DNA of 35,014 nt from Pseudovirgaria hyperparasitica (lineage: Eukaryota; Ascomycota; Dothideomycetes; Acrospermales; Acrospermaceae). Under the pieces are notes generated by a model. The model was not told the DNA's origin, made no database searches, and worked only from the letters and a program-made list of their open reading frames with translations. How positions within the stretch are numbered: position 1 is the stretch's first letter; each line of letters opens with the position of its first letter. Shown here piece after piece: positions 11,441-23,341 of the stretch. The stretch covers positions 5,043-40,056 of the forward strand of contig NW_022985589.1 in the NCBI RefSeq assembly GCF_010093815.1, read 5' to 3'. A program made the translations under genes and the position numbers.

Positions 11441-13193
11441 ATGACAGACAGTTCTCCGCGTTCTCGAGGTAGCACTCCGGTAGCTCCAGCTATACGAAAA
11501 GGTTTCGAAGAAGTACACGCGCCCACCGTCTCCTCTCCACTCAACCCAGATGCATCCAAGTCTCGACCGAAGCCTACACCACGAGAGCAGCGGGAGAAGA
11601 GGGATACCCTGAAGAAACGCGAAGCTACAGGTGGAGCTCGTGGAGCGACTCCAGATACCAAGGTGAAAGAGAAGCATATACCAAAGGCTGATTCACCCAT
11701 GCGCTACAACATCCCGGAGCCGAAACTAAGTGACTACGAACCTCATAGAGACCTTCCATTTGTGTCGAGAGAGCCTGTACCTCTGATGCTCTCTGATGGG
11801 CAGACTGAGCTTAGAAGAGTGGCTGACTTGTACGTGACCGTCGGTATTAACTGCGAGATTTACTGATAGACACAGGGCGTGGAATAAAAAAGGATATCGC
11901 TACACACCTTGCATAGCAGACCCACACTTTCGACATAAGCAGTTTTACAGACAGACTGAAAACAAACCTTACGGACCGCGAATGGGATTCGAGGACACAG
12001 ACAGGACCTTCTTGTTCGACGACACAGCAACAATCATGACCAACGAGAAAGGCTGGCGCCTGGGCCGGGGCAACATCGTTGCAAGAGAAGGTCGAATGTA
12101 TTACGAAGTCAGGATTTCCCGGGGCGTGCCCGCTGAAGGACCTCCAGTACCAGCAGGCCAAGAAAATGTTCCACAACCACACATCCGCATGGGATGGGCA
12201 CGCCGCGAAGCACCCCTCGATGCGCCGGTAGGCTATGACGGCTACAGCTACGGTATAACCGACATTCGATTCGAATCTGTACACCGCTCGCGCCCGACCA
12301 AGATTTACAACCACATCCCGAAAGGCAAGAAAGGTGTCAAGAATCGCAGTATGATTGGTAATCAATCCGTCGAATACGTCCCGGACGACCACGTGCGCGA
12401 AGGCGATGTCATTGGCCTTGAAATCTCCCTGCCCTCGATCTCTCTACACCAGAAAGTTGTGTCTGGTATCTACAACCCCGCCGTTGACAGCGACGATCCC
12501 TCGCAGTTTGAAACCGGGGCATTCGATATTATTCGTGACCGTATCCCTGTGCCGTACAAACACAGCATTATTTTTGAGCAACTTGAGTACCAATCTACGA
12601 AGTCAATAGAATCATACAGCGACCGCGGTCCTGTGCCCAAAATATTCCCGAACCCAAACCACGAGGATCCCGCGCTACGAAGCTTGCCCAACTCATCAAT
12701 CAAAGTGTATAAGAATGGCAAACTGGTTGGCATAGCATTCGAGAACCTTCTAGCATTTCTCCCGCCTGCATCAACACCACTTGTAGCCGCAGGTGCGCGC
12801 CCAGGGTTTGACGACGGCATGTTGGGCTATTTCCCCTGTATCGCAGCTTTCTGTGGTGGTATTGCGCAAGTAAATTTCGGGCCAAATTTCTGGTACCCCC
12901 CCCCTGAGTTGGCGTCGAGAGACGCAGACATGGGTGGCCTGGAGCCCTCCTCGGAAGCCTTCCCTTCACCCCAGTTGACTACACTACGACCACTGGGTGA
13001 TAGGTATAAGGAACAGATCGCCGAGGACATAGTGTGGGATATCATCGACGAAGTTGATTTCTTTGTGCAGGATGGCGGCTTTTCGTATGTTCCAACGAAC
13101 GCGGCACTGGATAATGCCACTAAGACAGCAGCGCCGAAAGCCAGGGGCATTGTGGACGGCGACGATGATAATTCGTTTGTAGGGAAGTTTTAG
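11441..13193 (+). CDS. bre2: Bre2/Ash2-type SPRY subunit of the COMPASS (Set1) H3K4 methyltransferase complex
   Basis: Two exons, 11441-11829 and 11876-13193, joined across a 46-nt GT-AG intron, give 568 aa. The protein is the Ash2L/Bre2 homologue, which with Rbbp5/Swd1, Wdr5/Swd3 and Sdc1/Dpy30 activates Set1 for histone H3 lysine-4 methylation in the nucleus. After a disordered basic N-terminus (about residues 1-110) comes the SPRY domain, starting near residue 166 with GFEDTDRTFLFDDTA, then KGWRLGRGNIV, YYEVRISRG, the RMGWARREAPLDAPVGYD block and DVIGLEISLP. A long insertion splits the SPRY domain before KVYKNGKLVGIAFENL, as is usual in Bre2. The C-terminus has the Dpy30-contact-like helix near IAEDIVWDIIDEVDFF. 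The frame is also open to ATGs at 11309 and 11402; 11441 (MTDSSPRSRGS) is preferred, but this is a judgement. Confidence 0.92.
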
Positions 13194-14418
13194 TGGCAAA
13201 ATGTATGATACCCGTAGCTTGTGTATATATATGAGATTGTCAAGGCGAGACATCCTGGCAAGAGAAAGTTTCATGAAATTCAAGTGACGAAAGACAGGCT
13301 CTTGTGATTAGAGCCACTTGAAGATTTAAGTACTAAGACATTGGTATGGCGACACATTGGCACCGTGGAGAGGGCAGCCTTGGGCCTAAATACGATACTT
13401 GTCACTGCTTAAGGTATCACCAGACTAATGTCGTATGATTGTATGCTGGCTCCAGAGCTTCCAAGAGCGCTGCGCTCATCAATTAGAAGAATCCTCTTCA
13501 TCAGTAGAATTACTGAGTGCTGAGTTGTGGGAAAGCATAGAACCTGTCGTTGACTCTATTGTTACCCTGTGACTTGACGAGGTCAGAATGCTTGGGCTGC
13601 TGGTTGTGCGGACACGCGTTCGGCCTCTTGTGAAGTAGACAGTCTCTACTGAGTTCCACATGGCTGGGTCTGCATGTTGTGCTCCCTTCAGTGTATCCCG
13701 AGCTTTGATGCATCATATCTTGTCAGCTCTTTATGCTCCGTATCGTTTAGGGCAACCATGCACTTGCTCGTCCGGTATCTCATGTTGGTCTCCACTGGCA
13801 CACACTTGTGGAGTACATGATCCTTGACACATCCTTAAGAAAAGGACAGTTTCTTTAGCAGATGCTCACCTGGATGTCCAAAGAAAAAAGCATAATTAAA
13901 CAGCACGACTAGGCTAATGCCGTCTTGTCATTTCAGAACCCCAGCCAGACATTGTTGTTTGCTGCGACGTCTGGTCAGTACAAGTCAGGGGACAGCGTTG
14001 AGCTCAAAGTACCTTTTGAGTGTGAGCACAAAGCATGTCACTGCTGTTGGACGACTATGAACGTGTTACTCAGATTATCAAAAGGAGACTTAAGCATTCG
14101 TGTTGAGCTTGTTTAATTGGTTCGAATTCCGGTTTGTCTTTGCTTGCATGAATAACTGTCCGAGGTCGCGGAGCAGAAGTCGAGACTTTCTCTGATTTCT
14201 AAAGTAATCATTTAGTGATATCATACTTTTTTGCCCCGACCCATGCGTAGAGATAAAGTTGAGGGGAGAAACAGGGAAAAGGAATATCGGAGGAGATGAG
14301 AACCACGTATCTTAGGCAATGTGTTGATAAGGGAAAAGCAATTAACTAGTGTGGGAAGAGATCTACCCTTGTGCACTTATGCAAACGCTTCATACAACGC
14401 AAATTTCCTCATCTCAGC
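13194..14418. other. Intergenic region between the convergent 3' ends of BRE2 and the decarboxylase, with a possible decayed gene
   Basis: This 1225-bp stretch lies between two convergent genes. No family is recognisable. On the minus strand an ATG frame at 13661-13479 (MWNSVETVYFTRGR..., then Ser/Thr-rich with an acidic end) looks coding-like. A second minus-strand frame further upstream (about 13690-13940) contains a hydrophobic run, a possible 36-nt GT-AG intron at about 13832-13867, and a segment reading CVPVETNMRYRTSKCMVALN. The two frames are offset by one base. They could be the broken 3' half of one gene; see findings. Confidence 0.35.
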
Positions 14419-16092
14419 TTAATTTGCCCCTCGCAATATTTTCTCTGATTCATCAACAATAACCTCAAACGCCCCTTTCACGAACTCCTCACTTGCAGTA
14501 GAATTCGTACTCACAAGCCGGATCGCATACGTCCCACCAACTACTCCGCTCGTCAGATAAATTGGTCCTCGCGCATTGATTCGTGTATACACCTCCTTCG
14601 TGACCGCATTCGCGTCCAACAACATCTGCTGTGCTGCATCTGGCGTGAAATCGTTCGAGTAAGCATTTTGCGTACCGTACGATTCTATTTCTGCAGTCGT
14701 ACTAGGCCGCATTCCTCCATTCACTCCACTATGTGGCCCGTTTGTTTGTGATGTTCTCACCTCAAACTCCCTTTTCCCCACCACTGTGAATACCACCAAT
14801 CCAAAGCTCGGGCCCTCGACAATCCTGAATAAATCCTTCCTGGTTTCTACAAGGCTTGCGAATAGCTTCCCTAGCTCAACGCCCTTGCGTATATGCGCTT
14901 GCATACCCAAGACACCATACGTGCGCATGACAAACCAGATTTTGAGTGCGCGGAAGCGCCGGCCAAGTGGAATCTGCCAATCGCGGTAGTCGGTGACGAG
15001 GCCGCGATCGGAGAAGTCATTAGAGAGGTAAGAGCGGGTGATGGAGAGAGCGGAGGTCAGGTCGCGGCGGCGGCGGATGAACATGCAACTGAAGAGGTTA
15101 TTATAACCTTGGAAAGACGCGAGTAAAGGGAGAATGACTTACTTCGCGTCAAAGTTTACTAGGAGCCATTTGTGCATATTCATGGCGAAGCTGTCGAATC
15201 TGTCGAAACTTTTGGCATGATGTTGGTATTCTGGACATATCAATGCAGCACCGGCGTATGCCGCGTCGACGTGTACCCATATCTGGGGATAGTCCTTCAA
15301 CACTTCAACGATTTCTGCGAAGTTGTCCACCGCACACGTTGCTGTTGTGCCCAAGGTAACGGTTAGATAATATGGTATGCGGCCTCGTGCAGTGATATCA
15401 TCTAATGATCTCCTTAAGTCTCGACCAGTCATGGCAAAATGATTGACCGCAGACGTCTTGATCGAAACATGTTTCGTGCCTGCAATCTGCGCCCCTTTCT
15501 GCGTCGAACTATGTGCCTGTTCGCTCCCTAGTGCAACCAGTTTTCCCCTCAGCGCATCCATCTGATCTTCTTTCACCTCCCCCTCATACCCTTCCGTTAA
15601 ATTACTCAACGCCCGCTCCCTAGCCGCGACCATGGCCACAACAACTGCCTCGCTCGCACTTCCCTGAATTACACCACCGCCCTCACCTTTGCTCTCGAAG
15701 CACTCTGGCAAGCCCATCATTCTCGCTAACCAGTCCAGCACAATCGTCTCTAGCTCCGTGAATGCAGGACTACATAGCCAATTAAACGCTGGTGCAGTAA
15801 AGGCCGCGCTGTACATTTCACCAAGCATTGATGGATAAGTCGCACATGCTGGAAAGAAAGCCATGAAGTTGGGCGACTGCCAGTGGGTTAGGCCTGGAAG
15901 AATATATTTCTCTATGTCAGGCTGAATGACTTTCCATGATTCGGGCTCTTGTGGAGCAGAGGTTGGAAGGAGCGGTGCGAGGTAGCCGGGAGACACGGTG
16001 GCCAGCACGCGCTTTTCGGGCAGGGAGTCGTAGTATGCGATGATTTCCTCGATAGCGGAATGCGCAGCAGTGCGAAATTCGGCTGCGTCCAT
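14419..16092 (-). CDS. PLP-dependent aromatic-L-amino-acid decarboxylase (group II)
   Basis: Two exons, 15143-16092 and 14419-15088, with a 54-nt GT-AG intron, encode 539 aa. The enzyme is expected to decarboxylate an aromatic amino acid (DOPA, tryptophan or tyrosine) to the amine in the cytosol; the exact substrate cannot be read from sequence. Family marks in order: the N-terminal MDAAEFR and ITDYY-like IIAYYDSL, the HWQSPNFMAFFPA block, GGGVIQGSASEA, HVDAAYAGAA (PLP-contact Asp), and MNMHKWLLVNFDA with the Schiff-base lysine at about residue 308. Exon 2 carries SYLSNDF and DYRDWQIPLGRRFRALKIWFV. A less conserved Ser/Thr/Asn-rich insert (about residues 425-465) may be a lineage loop. The frame is open upstream to 16290, but MDAAEFR at 16092 is the family start. 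It lies 3' to 3' with BRE2. Confidence 0.92.
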
Positions 16093-16853
16093 GGGATCTG
16101 GATGTAGTTGTGAAATTTCGATTGAGAGCGTGAATTGGCCGAGATGCGTTGGGGGGATTGAAGTGAGTTCGCCGTTTGAGAAGACCAGCAAGTTTTTTTC
16201 CTGTACAGTATATGCGTACGAAGTGAATACATTTTGCGCCCTTGGAAGGTGCAGTGGAGTAGGCCTGTAAGCCCAGCCCGTCATCGGCAATCAGGTCTGG
16301 CGGAACGGTCCCGCTCACACTAGCTCAGCCGCTGACCTGCCCTGACGCTCAGACATGAAGCTACTCTACCTCCAACATCAACCCTGGGAGCTATCCGCTC
16401 TCTATTAAAGGTCGCGCGCAGAGATTTAGATGTGTATGATGCATCCGTCACAAGTGCTCGTCACGAGTACCTCTGTCGTCTCCAGAGGGCGTATTCAGTA
16501 CGATTACACTGTATGCGCGTTGGCTCTGCACGTTGGACTTCGTCTGGACGGAAGGCGGAGCCACTGAATTGCTCCCTTCTGCCATCTATTCTCTCATCGT
16601 GCGTATCAGAGTGATCAGAATCTTGGTATATCGCCGCGCAAATAGCCCGCATTACTCGATTGGGTTCGGCTCTCGACAGCCAAGTACAAACATTAAAATG
16701 CGACTCGATGGAAAGTAGCAGAGATCTGCGACTGTCATTGGAATATATCCATGCGCCTCATATGGAAAGGAGACCATACTACATAGGTACACCGGCACAA
16801 GTTGCATCATACGAGTGTGACTAGGTAGTCAACGAGAACGGTGGAAGGATATG
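16093..16853. other. Intergenic region between decarboxylase and ATG17
   Basis: This 761-bp stretch holds the promoter of the decarboxylase and the 3' UTR of ATG17, both on the minus strand. Only short open frames on either strand; nothing recognised. Confidence 0.55.
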
Positions 16854-18353
16854 TCACAGTTGGTTTTGAATTTGCTGCGCAATAGCGTCGCCGAATTCCT
16901 GCTCTGCAAGTGCAATACCTGGTTCCTCTTCGGGGACTTGAATTACTCTGAAATTCGGAGGTAGGTCAACGACCCCAGGCCAAAGATCTCTTGGTATAAA
17001 CTCGCCATGCTGTTCCCTAAAGACCATACGAGCTTTCATATCCGCTTCGTAAAGTTTCGCAAATTGCGTGTCGGCCTGGGTTGCGATTCTGTCCATCTCG
17101 TCTTCCGCTTGTTTGCGTCGCGCAAGCTCGGACAGCACTCCATCGTACGCGTCAACGAAACCATCGAAGAATTGTTTCAGACCCTCCATATTCTCAACTC
17201 CCTGTACAATGTTCTCCCGCTCTTCGTCCCACACTACTCGGAAAGACCGTGCAGATGCGATGTATGGCTTGGACTCTTTCCCCATGGATGTAAGGGATTG
17301 TACGGTAGTTAACAGAACCCCATACGACTCGCGCAAGATCTTGAGATGAGAGAGCACCGTTTCTAACTGCTCTTCCATCTCCGATGCATGGTCGCGCATT
17401 TCGGTGACAACGTCTTCCACTTCGACGGCATCTTTGGCGACCACTTCAAGCATATCCCTTCTCTCAGAGGACGTCATAGGTAGAGGAGGTGCATCTTGAT
17501 GTAAAGACTCAACTAATATACCCGGAGCCTTAGGTACGTCCCCTGTCGCTTTCGACGCAGCAGGTAAGCCCCCATCTGTGTGTTTCAAAGCAGTTACACA
17601 AAGATCATAGTGGTGCACTAGTGACTGAACATTCTGGGCCATCTCTTGGGCCCGAAATTCCAGTTCTCGGAATATTGAAGGAAGAAGTGAGGATCCGTCG
17701 TGTAGAGCAGTAAGGTTTGTGGTTGCTGATATGTATCCTCGAAGTGACCGCGTGGCAGCCTCAAACTCTCCTGTAACATGATCCAGCTCATTTCGAGCTT
17801 CATTGAAACGATCAATACACGACCGAAGGCCTTCAGAAAGATCTCTGTAGCTTTTATTATCGATGTAGTCATATAGAGATTTTTTGTCCGAAGTTCGAAG
17901 AGAGGGGCTAACAGGAGTCTTTTGAAGTTTCGTGATAGTTGTCTGTAGATCCCGATCTGCGCTATCGAGGGTGCGTAGGAGTTCCTGTGAATTGGAGGAC
18001 ATTGTCAGTAACTATTTGGGTAATTAGACTGATAGTGTAAGGTTATACTACAGGCGCACCTTGAGCTCTGTCCAAGCCTCTTCGCTTACTGCTGAGACAC
18101 CATGCGTGATGGCTTCAAGCGTGCCTATTTGGACTTCAAGCGTACTCTTGATGAAGGCGATTTTGGCTGCGAGGATTGCGTTCTCCTCTAGAAGGTCTCG
18201 TGCCGTGTTGACGATCTCGTTGGCACGTAGTAGGTACGACGTGGACAGAATGGAGCGTTTGGCAGCGACAAAGTAGCCAACAAGTCGTGGGAGGTCAGGC
18301 TCCTCCTCTAGATGGCTACGACTGCCAACAGATGAGGCTGGGGACGACGGCAT
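16854..18353 (-). CDS. atg17: Autophagy-related protein 17 (ATG17), scaffold of the Atg1 kinase complex
   Basis: Two exons, 18060-18353 and 16854-17984, give 474 aa. Atg17 dimerises into a curved coiled-coil rod that binds Atg29-Atg31 and recruits Atg1-Atg13 to the phagophore assembly site on starvation. The whole protein is predicted helical with few Gly or Pro. The N-terminal part (LVGYFVAAKRSILSTSYLL...RANEIV) and the middle LVHHYDLCVTALKHTDGG are the recognisable family blocks; the C-terminal domain runs to residue 474. The intron 17985-18059 (75 nt) has donor GTGCGC, branch ACTGAC and acceptor CACAG. A 48-nt alternative using acceptor AATAG at 18012 would add nine in-frame residues. The start ATG at 18353 is the first in frame. 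It is divergent to the F-box gene, 936 bp apart. Confidence 0.9.
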
Positions 18354-19289
18354 AGTGCGGCGTCACGAAGCTTCCAATTCTTGGAATCGTTCTGTACGGA
18401 AAAGCAATTATAATTTCTCAAGCCATGTTGCTACAGCAAAGCTGTGAAGCGCCATACAAACGTCAAGGACTTAATGGTGACGAAGGAATGTTAGCGGCAA
18501 GAAGAGCTTACCAGTGTAGTAAACTGTAGCTCCATACAATACGATAATCTCACGTGTCAACGCAGAGGTCAGCACGCGAACATGCGCATTAAGGTAGCCA
18601 CGAGGCAGTAGTATTCCTACCTAGTTCTGAAGTAACTGTGAAAGCCTTAGAGGTAAGGCGACACAGCTAAGAATGACGAAGATCATATGTCTGATAGCGC
18701 GACCTCAGGCTTACCTGGGCTCTCTCGCCTTGCTTACTAATTTGTCAAGACCCAACCAACATTTTCGGGTCCAGCAGGGTATCGCAACGACGCAGCATGG
18801 CGCTCTGTGCTCACACGACATTAATGCCTTGTAACATGTATCATCATTGACAATGTAGATAGGATTATGGTATCTTTCATGGTACTTTTACTTTGGGGTG
18901 TTCGATGAATTATAAGCACGCGCTGCTCCCAACCTATCTCGTAGTCTGTATCGCAGACTCCCGATGCCGTGCAGTATCCATCAACTATCCATAGTCCTCT
19001 GAGTGCTCGACGTCTCTTCTACACATTGTTTCCTACGTCCTGTGTTCTTCCTGGCCATATTCAAGGGCCTGGACCACCACCTGCCCAAAGCTCAGTGTTT
19101 TTGCCCGCCCACTACACCGAGGTGGACCCTTGTGGTTTGCACGCAATTGCTCGCACGCCATCGCTTCTCTGGATCTCGACACAACAGTAACCGCTGTTCG
19201 CCTCGTCAGACCATGCTGTCGCAACCGTTTCGACCCTCTACCTCAGCATTACTCGGGGACTGAACCGAAGGGTATTTGCGACTAGCATC
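18354..19289. promoter_or_regulatory. Divergent intergenic region of ATG17 and the sconB-like gene, with upstream ORFs
   Basis: This 936-bp region must hold both promoters. On the plus strand two short upstream ORFs precede the F-box gene: ATG at 18964 (12 codons before TGA) and ATG at 19213 (16 codons, stop at 19261-19263, 26 bp before the main ATG). They matter only if the transcript begins upstream of them, which cannot be read from the sequence. I did not find a convincing full palindromic bZIP (CYS3-like) sulfur-control site. Confidence 0.4.
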
Positions 19290-21569
19290 ATGGCGGCCAA
19301 CTCTCCACAGAGTCTGGCCCCTCGCCCAATTGCTCATACTTCATCGGAATCGCAACTGTCAGATCACCTCGCGTTTCACGCTCGAACGTCATCGCGCCAG
19401 CAGCATAGTCATGTTATTACCTCCGATGCCTTGAAGGCAAGCCCCATGCTAGGACACGATCATCAACATCTTGCTGTTACGAATAAACGAAGGGAATCGA
19501 AGGGCAAGAGCCAGGAACTGGATCGGACTGGTATCTTTCTGTCTTCGTCTTCGAAAGAAGCACATAAGATGATATCTCCGTTTCTCACGCAACATATTCC
19601 TCAACAGTACAACCCTCGCGCTGCTGACGGTCCCGACCCACGCGAGAAGGCACCATCAAAGTTCTGCTACAGGCATCGGCCGGATGTGAAATGTCGCAGA
19701 ACCGCAAACGAGCCAACTATGGAGGAACTGCAAAACGTAAGTCTCTTGTTGATCTGCATATGTTCTTCTCAAATTAACCTGCAATAGGATCTAGGGAAAC
19801 TATCGCAGTCCGACCAGCAGGGTATCTCCCATGTTTGGTCTCTCTTTTCTGCTGCCCCGTCGAAACATCGCAATCTCATGTTGCAAGGCATTCTAGCACA
19901 GTGCTGTTACCCTCAATTGTCCTACATATCAAACACTATCCGAGACCTCATCAAGATCGACTTCCTTGACGCCCTCCCGCCAGAGCTTAGCTTCAAGATC
20001 CTTCTATGCTTGGATACCACCTCATTATGTAAAGCCTCGCAAGTAAGTCGGAAATGGCGAAAGCTTGCAGATGATGATGTCGTCTGGCACAAGATGTGTG
20101 AACAACACATCGATCGAAAGTGCACTAAATGTGGCTGGGGTTTGCCACTCTTGGAACAAAAGCGACTGCGTACGGAAAAGAGACAAATGCAGCTTCGAGC
20201 CAGCAATATCGGGATCAATGAATGGTCACCGAACATCAGTCCGCCATCTTCTATCGAAATAACCCACACTGATATGAACTCAGAGAATCAGCACTCCTTG
20301 GACTCGCAAAACGCGGTTACGTCTAGAATCCAGCCTGAGAAACGACCCTGTACCCCAGAGCATGACTCTCCCAATCATGTCTCGAAACGCGTTTGCACAC
20401 AATTGGATAAGGCGAGCGCAGAGCAAAATATCAGTTACCCCAAAGCCACTCCAAAAAAGCGTCCTTGGAAGGACGTCTACAAAGACAGGTTCAAGGTTGG
20501 GACAAATTGGAAGTATGGCCGATGTACTCTACGAGTTCTCAAAGGACATACTAAAGGGGTCATGTGTCTACAATTCGTGAACAATATACTGGCGACTGGA
20601 TCTTATGACAATACTGCTAAGATCTGGGATCTTGCGAATGGACAAGAGCTACGAACGCTTACTGGGCATACCTCTGGAATTAGATGTTTACAGTTTGATG
20701 AGTCTCGGCTCTTTACCGGAAGTACCGATACGACACTGAAGGTCTGGAATTGGCGCACTGGGGAATGTGTGAAGACCTTCCGTGGCCATACTCGCGGCGT
20801 AATCTCACTCCATTTTAGCGACAAAATTCTCGCATCAGGTTCCATGGATCATACCATCAAAATATGGCATATGGGGAAGCAGCACGCCTTCACGTTGCGT
20901 GGACACACCGATTGGGTAAACAGCGTTAGGATTGACTCTAGGTCTAGAACACTTTTCTCCGCATCAGACGACTGCACAGCCCGACTTTGGGACCTAGACA
21001 CTCGTGAATGTCTCCAGATCTTCAAAGGTCACGTTGGACAGGTCCAACAAGTGCTACCATTGCCTCAGGAATTCGAATTCGATGAAGACCCTGAGGATAT
21101 CATCCATGAGGGAAGTGACCAAGAACGGACTGATAGCGACACTTGTGACAAAGGCTCCAAGTCGCAACCATTTCCAGACCCGAACAGAGCGTGTCCGCCT
21201 AAATACATGCTCACTGGGTCTCTCGACAGTACAATCCGGCTCTGGCATGTCCCCACTGGGAAATGTATTCGGACCTTCTTCGGCCACCTCGAAGGCGTAT
21301 GGGCTTTGGCTGCAGACACCTTGCGCATGGTCTCAGGCGCCGAGGATCGAATGGTCAAGGTTTGGGACCCTCGATCTGGTCAGCATGAGCGCACATTCAC
21401 AGACCATACTGGTCCTGTAACATGTGTGGGATTGAGCGACAGCCGCTTGGTCTCTGCGAGTGAAGATGCATCCGTTCGAATATACAGTTTCGAGGCGGAC
21501 AATGACAACTTAGTCATCGAAGGCGAGGCTGCGGAGAGCAGAGTTGCGTGCAGAGGCACGCCTGGGTAG
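19290..21569 (+). CDS. sconB: F-box/WD40 substrate receptor of an SCF ubiquitin ligase (sulfur controller sconB/MET30 type)
   Basis: Exons 19290-19736 and 19788-21569 (51-nt GT-AG intron) give 742 aa. SconB/Scon-2/Met30 binds Skp1 by its F-box and marks the sulfur-metabolism bZIP activator (CYS3/MetR) for ubiquitination when sulfur is plentiful; it acts in the nucleus and cytosol. The N-terminal 200 residues are polar with a Met30-like [12 protein letters not shown]. The F-box spans about residues 207-253 ([16 protein letters not shown]). Next comes the family signature [19 protein letters not shown], then a disordered basic linker, [20 protein letters not shown] and seven WD40 repeats from about residue 397 (KIWDL, KVWNW, KIWHM, RLWDL, RLWHV, KVWDP, RIYSF). 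The acidic insert between repeats 4 and 5 is also typical. Repeat 7 has DHTGPV where GHTGPV is usual. Confidence 0.93.
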
Positions 21570-22720
21570 GTTTCGGCTTTACGTTCGTTACGGCACATGT
21601 GTTTCTGGTTTGATGCGTTCAAGCGTTGGCGTCCGGGATTTTCCATTGAAAACTTACACATGACGAATGAATCACAAGATAAATGATGTCCGGACTGGTT
21701 TCAGGTACTCGCTCAGTGCAACAACAATCAGCCATATGTAATAGCTAAGCGTAGTGGTGATGACTAAAACACCAAATTAGATCGGTCTTCGCGCGAGGTG
21801 CAAACCCGACCTTTGTCCACTTGGCAGCAACACCATTCCTTTCCGTTTGCTATAATAAGTCACGACTAGCGGGCAAACGCTTTGTCGAAAGATCTTAACT
21901 ATCCTTGTCTTGCAGGAAGAACCACCGAGATTTGTCCGTCTTGATCTGTTCCTGGATCCTTCCCTCGCCTTCTTGCTTATGCTTGCAACGACTATCCCAC
22001 TGGTCATTAAGGACAAGCACCCGAACGCATATTGAACACTTTTGCACACTTACTCTGAATCGTCTACTAAGAGTCCTAATGATCGAGCTTCCCTTTTTTT
22101 CTACTCTGCGATCTCAATCGAAACTTGGTCCCTACGACTCTTCTCTCGAACTGCCCTAAAGTAATCCTTCGGTCGTGTGCCATCGGCGTAGTCAGTTTGA
22201 TGTCTGCGAATATTCTGCGATTTGGAGCCCAAAGAGACAGCTGCACTTTGAAAATCGTACAAACAACATACTGAGACTCCAGGAAGGTAAGGGAATTTGC
22301 AATCAGTAGCCGATGTCGCGCTAAAATGTCTTCTTGCACGACAGATCATTTATCTCAATGCCCAGGGCAGGATTATCCTGATGCCAGCCAAATAGTAATT
22401 GCTACCAAGAGACATAGCTCTTTCACTCCTTACCAGACCTCGTTAAAAAACCGCTCTAACAACAGAAACTAGAATGTGGACTTGAACGTAGTCTACATCT
22501 AGGCATACGTTAATTGAAGCGAACGAATCGAACATTCAATAGAGACGTCATCATGTTAACAGAACACTTTGCGCTTTAGCTACAGGTAGATCCTCCGAGC
22601 TTTCTATTCATATTATGCTAAAACTTTGAGTACTCTATCTATTCTACCTTTCTATCTCACTGCCTTCGATCATATTCTCATACCTGCATCTATAAATCTT
22701 ACGACCCGCCCTTGGACAGA
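21570..22720. other. Intergenic region after the F-box gene
   Basis: This 1151-bp region between two plus-strand genes contains only short frames that overlap on both strands. No family, repeat or RNA gene was recognised. Near 22620-22720 the sequence becomes pyrimidine-rich just before the next start codon, consistent with a promoter or leader. Confidence 0.5.
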
Positions 22721-23341
22721 ATGTCGGACTTCGTCATCACTGTGGAGTCGCCTCGTCACAGCAACCCTTTCAAGAGCAAGAAAAAACACCAGTCGAAGCC
22801 ACTCATATCTGTACACGAAGAACGTACGACTGATCACTCCAGCCCTGGCCAGGATCCTTTCGCAACTCCAACACAGCCTGACTCGGATGAATACTTCAAT
22901 ACATCGTCCCCACCAGCTCCGATGGCATATCACAACCCTGAGGTTACATCAAGCCAAGTCCCAACTTCTACCAATGATCTATACTATGGTAAGCACCAGA
23001 TCATGAGCGCTGGCGATTACACACGGTATAGTTCGCCCATAGCATTCAATTCTTCGGGTGCTACTGTTTGCTCTCAATCTGGCAGACACTCCAGTCCAAT
23101 GAACGACCTCGACAAACGCGGTGGGCCGAATATAACTCGTGGCAACCGTACTCTCTATGCTACCTCGTTGCAATCGGACTTCACAACACCTTCCACGCGG
23201 CCTGACTTGGGCAGGACCAATTGTTCTTCTATCCGTGCAAAACTCAAAACGCTCATTCTAACCATTTCAAAGCTCAAAGACAGCCTCGAGAAGGACCGGA
23301 AAGCCAAAAGGTATTTGACCGAGGAAGAGTATCAGCATTAG
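22721..23341 (+). CDS. Hypothetical disordered protein with C-terminal helix; probably truncated by a premature stop
   Basis: ATG at 22721 (MSDFVITVESPRH) opens a 206-codon frame ending in TAG at 23339-23341. The protein is rich in Ser, Thr, Pro and Asn, with low-complexity stretches, and ends in a charged helix-like segment (KLKDSLEKDRKAKRYLTEEEY). No known domain. After the TAG the same frame stays open and coding-like for another 40 codons to TGA at 23462-23464, then 29 more to TGA at 23552-23554. TAG could derive from CAG and the first TGA from CGA by single C-to-T changes, so the gene may be a decaying copy of a longer one. There is no intron signal that obviously skips the stop. A TTG codon nine bases upstream is in frame but is not a credible start. 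Confidence 0.55.
   Translation: MSDFVITVESPRHSNPFKSKKKHQSKPLISVHEERTTDHSSPGQDPFATPTQPDSDEYFNTSSPPAPMAYHNPEVTSSQVPTSTNDLYYGKHQIMSAGDYTRYSSPIAFNSSGATVCSQSGRHSSPMNDLDKRGGPNITRGNRTLYATSLQSDFTTPSTRPDLGRTNCSSIRAKLKTLILTISKLKDSLEKDRKAKRYLTEEEYQH

Noticed and set aside
14117-14133. T-loop-like GGTTCGAATTCC suggestive of a tRNA
   Set aside because: The bases around it do not pair as a T stem, and no acceptor, D or anticodon arm can be drawn upstream or on the other strand.
17985-18011. Alternative ATG17 acceptor at 18012 giving nine extra residues
   Set aside because: The downstream acceptor has a better branch site (ACTGAC) and joins family-like sequence; kept only as an alternative.
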